A stretch of DNA of 64,000 nucleotides from Bacteroidales bacterium (GTDB lineage Bacteria > Bacteroidota > Bacteroidia > Bacteroidales > Muribaculaceae). Positions 61,365 to 64,000 of this stretch are shown here, piece after piece (position 1 is the stretch's first letter; each line of letters starts with the position of its first letter). The position numbers and the translations under genes are program-made. The DNA lies in assembly GCA_910575545.1 (NCBI GenBank), contig CAJTFH010000002.1, positions 173,052 to 237,051 of the forward strand, read 5' to 3'. A model generated the notes under the pieces. That model was given only the letters and a program-made list of their open reading frames with translations. It had not been told where the DNA came from and searched no databases.

Positions 61365-62702
61365 ATGTGGAATTATTGCTATTCGTTTAAATGTTTCTTG
61401 TGCCGGTATGCAGTTGTTGCATTGGTGTCTGTAGTGCCCCTGTTGGCCATGGGTGGGAAGGCGCATAATGTGGTTGTCGTAGATTCAATAACGCGTATGC
61501 CATTATCTGGGGCGTCGGTGTTTGACCGGTTAGGTAATGCCGTAGGCATGTGTGGTTCAAACGGCAACCTGCCCTATATACCTGAGTCGGGTTTTCCTGT
61601 CACAGTGCGTTATTTAGGATTCAAGGAGCGTGTTATCCGCTCAGCCGGTTGCGATACGGTTTTTCTTCAAAGCAGCCCCGCCGAATTGCCGGAGGTAGTC
61701 ATCGAGTCCAAAGGGCATAAGGTTATGCATATGCTGGCATATGTGAGGGAATATTCAACATTGACAACATACACAGACACTGTTTTTCTCTTCCGGGAAA
61801 AGATGGCGGATTATATGATTGTTCCGGATAAGGGCACACGTTTCAGGGGGTGGACGACTCCGAGGACGCTAAAGACCAAATCGTATTACCGTTTTACAAA
61901 TGCCCAGGGAGTGGACAGCGTCAGCGACAGATGCGGTTTCCATTTCTCGTGGTCTGACTGGATAGGAGTTGGGGGGATGGCTGCAATTCCTAAGGCTCTC
62001 AGGGATGTTGAATATGGGGCGGATAAGGTTATGGGGAAATATAGTGCTACGGAGGCCTGGACTAAACACATTGACAATGTGGCAGTGGATGTCAACATAC
62101 TTGCTGATACGACAAGCCGTAAATGGGTTCCGAACCTTGCCTTGTTTTTCCGTAGCGGTCTTGATTTCGAGCATTTCCGGATTCGGTTTAACTATGATAA
62201 TGTTGTCGGAGATTCGGTTTCCCCTATGGATATGGCCGGATATTCATTTAATATAGAATCGAATGGCAGGGGGCATGAGATGTTCATGTTCAATCGCGTC
62301 GACGAGCCGTTTTTCGTGAGCACGTATGCAGAGGTATATATGGTCGACAAGGAATATATAACTGTTAAGGAAGCAAAGAAATGGGAACGGCTTAAAATTG
62401 ATACTGACGTAATAGGGATATACGAACCGGCGGATGCGCCGGATTTGCAGCCGTCAATCATGCACCTTGTGGAGCGGGTCAACCATGTGGATCACGACAG
62501 AACAAGACTGTCACTCGCACCAGACCAAAGTCTGGTGGGCCGGGAGGTGAAAAAGCAGCATTTCGGAGACCGTGTGCTCCAGCTTTTCAAAACTGTTACC
62601 GGAATCAGCCGCTATAAGATGAACCGGAATATGAACCGCCATTGGAAAGAGTTTAAAAAAGACCGGATAGAGCGTAACAAGGGCAATGCCGCAGAGGAGT
62701 AA
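61365..62702 (+). CDS. Exported protein with carboxypeptidase-regulatory-like domain
   Basis: The 445-aa protein has a signal segment (YAVVALVSVVPLLAMGGKAH). A CarboxypepD_reg-like beta domain follows: VVVVDSITRMPLSGASVFDR, GNLPYIPESGFPVTVRYLGF, then LPEVVIESKGHKVMHMLAYV. The latter is the segment that links such domains to larger outer-membrane proteins. The remaining 300 residues have no recognised family and end in a basic stretch. TAATTTTG at 61341-61348 would give a very short leader before ATG 61365. It is a lone gene with a strong terminator. Confidence 0.78.
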   Translation: MWNYCYSFKCFLCRYAVVALVSVVPLLAMGGKAHNVVVVDSITRMPLSGASVFDRLGNAVGMCGSNGNLPYIPESGFPVTVRYLGFKERVIRSAGCDTVFLQSSPAELPEVVIESKGHKVMHMLAYVREYSTLTTYTDTVFLFREKMADYMIVPDKGTRFRGWTTPRTLKTKSYYRFTNAQGVDSVSDRCGFHFSWSDWIGVGGMAAIPKALRDVEYGADKVMGKYSATEAWTKHIDNVAVDVNILADTTSRKWVPNLALFFRSGLDFEHFRIRFNYDNVVGDSVSPMDMAGYSFNIESNGRGHEMFMFNRVDEPFFVSTYAEVYMVDKEYITVKEAKKWERLKIDTDVIGIYEPADAPDLQPSIMHLVERVNHVDHDRTRLSLAPDQSLVGREVKKQHFGDRVLQLFKTVTGISRYKMNRNMNRHWKEFKKDRIERNKGNAAEE

Positions 62703-62715
62703 TGCTAAATTTGTA

Positions 62716-62747
62716 ATAACGGCGCTGCAATGGCAGCGCCGTTATTG
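62716..62747 (+). terminator. Terminator hairpin after the carboxypeptidase-regulatory-domain gene
   Basis: AATAACGGCGCTGC (62716-62729) and GCAGCGCCGTTATT (62734-62747) are perfect 14-bp arms around AATG, and a short T-rich stretch follows. Confidence 0.9.
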
Positions 62748-62795
62748 TTCATCCGCTTTCTTAGGCGAAAGCAGACGGGTGTTTTTTAGTATCGA

Positions 62796-63890
62796 TTATC
62801 TGATTATATGTTTTTTTGCGCGTCCGTCTGTCACATAGATATATACTCCCGGTTTGAGACTCTGGTTGTTGTCGATGCGACGTCCGTGTAGGTCATAGAT
62901 GCCGTCGGGCATTGATGTGGCGTTGATGTTTTCTGCCACATTATCCACACCTGCAAGTTTTAGCTCCGGTTCGATTTCCACCGAACAATTGTCAGGCATA
63001 TCCATTGTTAAAGATGCTCCTTCAGTAGATACGGTATTCCGTTGTCCGTCGGCTGAAGTGGTGGTTATGTTCCATCTGAGCACTTCGCATTGGTCGGCGC
63101 AAGTTGTTGAAATTTTTATGGGCCATCCGGCAAACCATTTGCCGTTGAAATCAGGTTTGACGAGGTTGAATCCATTCAGATTGATGGAGCACGCGTCAAT
63201 TGCAGGATTGGTGATTCGGATTGGTGACGGTTTACCTTTGCCGTAGAACTCGCTGAAATGCTCATAGAAGAACGGCACGCGTTTTTCAATCAAATCTTTG
63301 AGGTATGCCACATTTTCTGTGAAAGATTCAGTGGCCTGTTGCGCGAAGTCCATCCTCCACCAGTGCGCATTTCGCATAACTGGTTGATGCAGCTGTTAGG
63401 CACTCCCGGTTCGAAGTATTCGATGTTGATTGGGCGGCGGTAATCCTGGTAACAAAATGGTTTGGCAAGTATGCCTTTGTAGGTTTCATATAGATCGTTT
63501 TCCTGGGCTACGATTGAAATCAGGGGGAGTTTGAGTTCCCTTGGATGGAATATGTAGCTTTGTGTTGAGTGAATGGCGACAGATAATCATCATGGAACAG
63601 CCGGGCTCTTACTATGGTGTTGGCGTTGATTTCTATTGGAGTGCCGTTGTAGACGGGGCTTTGTTCTGTAACGTTTGAACAGTCGAGAGAATATCTTATT
63701 ATAGTTCCATTGGGTGTGCCTTCCGGAAGTGTTATTACCAGCGACTTGGTCGCATCCAATAATCCGCCTTTGCCTGAGTCGATTCTGAATGAAGCATGTA
63801 GGCCTTCTCCGGCTTTGTCGGCGTAAATTACGATGAAGCCTCCTGGGGCAACTTTTATGTCGGGGAGTTGGTATGCCTTTGAGGCTTTAA
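62796..63890 (-). pseudogene. Decayed CotH-type secreted protein (lamin-tail + CHB_HEX + CotH remnants)
   Basis: Minus-strand fragments in different frames add up to one broken gene. From 63885 downwards a lamin-tail-like part reads YQLPDIKVAPGGFIVIYADK, then a chitobiase-C-like part TPNGTIIRYSLDCSNV and IEINANTIVRARLF. After a frame change (63540) comes a CotH-like stretch (LKLPLISIVAQENDLYETYK, RRPINIEYFEPGVPNS). After another change and an apparent deletion (about 63380) comes the CotH end (AYLKDLIEKRVPFFYEHFSE) and a C-terminal sorting-type tail (DGIYDLHGRRIDNNQSLKPG, VYIYVTDGRAKKHIIR). The 5' end is cut by the IS at 63891. The tail resembles Bacteroidales surface-protein C-termini. Confidence 0.8.
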
Positions 63891-64000
63891 GTAAGTCGTA
63901 AAAATTAATTTATACTAAGCCGCATGGGTAAAATTGATATTGAGTTCAGAACCAAGAGCTGCCAACGCACGGTTGGTTGCATAGAGCAGGGAATCTGTGG
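63891..64000 (-). mobile_element. End of an insertion sequence at a TTAA target, cut by window edge
   Basis: TTAA (63887-63890) precedes an end GTAAGTCGTAAAAATTAATT that resembles both ends of the foldback MITE at 56882-57069. On the minus strand an open frame enters from the window edge and stops at 63915-63917, ending LAALGSELNINFTHAA; it is probably the transposase C-terminus. The family cannot be assigned from this fragment. Confidence 0.7.

Overview
The window looks like a chromosomal segment of a Bacteroidales bacterium, most likely a gut Muribaculaceae (S24-7) member. The evidence is the repeated Bacteroidota promoter pattern (a TTTG -33 box about 20 nt before a TAnnTTTG -7 box), weak Shine-Dalgarno use, a class A RNase P RNA, TonB-type C-terminal domains, a BlaI/BlaR1-like pair, secreted GH2, GH38 and GH127-like glycosidases, and an oxalyl-CoA decarboxylase / formyl-CoA transferase module, which has been reported in this family. 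The genus is inference. The genes are dense and of mixed strand, and no phage or plasmid backbone is visible.

Layout. 0-6 kb: the start of a secreted GH127-like enzyme, an 85-bp tandem duplication, an ECF-type sigma factor, tRNA-Ser(GGA), a divergent cupin/HxlR pair, a YgbA-family gene, an ArgC-like protein lacking its catalytic Cys, and a DUF1846 protein. 6-11.5 kb is an accessory, defence-flavoured block: an AlbA_2 (Schlafen-type) gene split by a 128-bp MITE, two unknown small genes, and a one-protein restriction-modification enzyme whose coding sequence contains a near-perfect 46-bp palindrome. 11.6-17.3 kb: pncB, sdaA and a secreted GH2 beta-galactosidase. 17.4-20.6 kb: a compact three-gene operon (DUF262 protein, AAA/DUF3696-type ATPase, unknown partner). 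This is the best candidate in the window for a poorly described system, probably anti-phage. 20.9-27.1 kb: two envelope genes behind a heavily folded intergenic region, a YczE-like membrane protein, a 177-bp intergenic repeat, and a GH38 alpha-mannosidase with a discoidin-like C-terminus.

27.2-32.7 kb holds a two-domain glycosyltransferase translationally coupled to a LanC-like protein, then a second MITE copy, an unrecognised tyrosine/tryptophan-rich protein and a TonB-domain protein. This may be a degenerate peptide-modification or glycosylation locus. 32.7-42.7 kb is metabolic: a second identical 177-bp repeat, a ROK kinase, pyruvate:ferredoxin oxidoreductase, and an oxalate operon (frc, oxc, AEC transporter) whose spacers carry large hairpins, followed by tRNA-Arg(CCG). 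42.8-54.6 kb is core: mltG, an M16 peptidase, radA, an SpoU-type methyltransferase, rnpB, a DUF2807 protein, a PIF1-like helicase, a pRiA4b ORF-3 family protein and an Lrp regulator.

54.9-64 kb is rich in mobile DNA. A zinc/manganese-type binding protein and ATPase are followed by a candidate BlaI-type operator/promoter. That operator is now separated from the blaI/blaR1-like pair by three abutting insertions: a foldback MITE at TTAA, the third 128-bp MITE, and an IS4-family element whose ends match that MITE. The window closes with a DUF4476 gene, a carboxypeptidase-regulatory-domain protein, and a decayed CotH-type gene cut by another TTAA-targeting IS whose end resembles the foldback MITE. 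The window therefore contains two MITE families, each next to or near a plausible autonomous partner.
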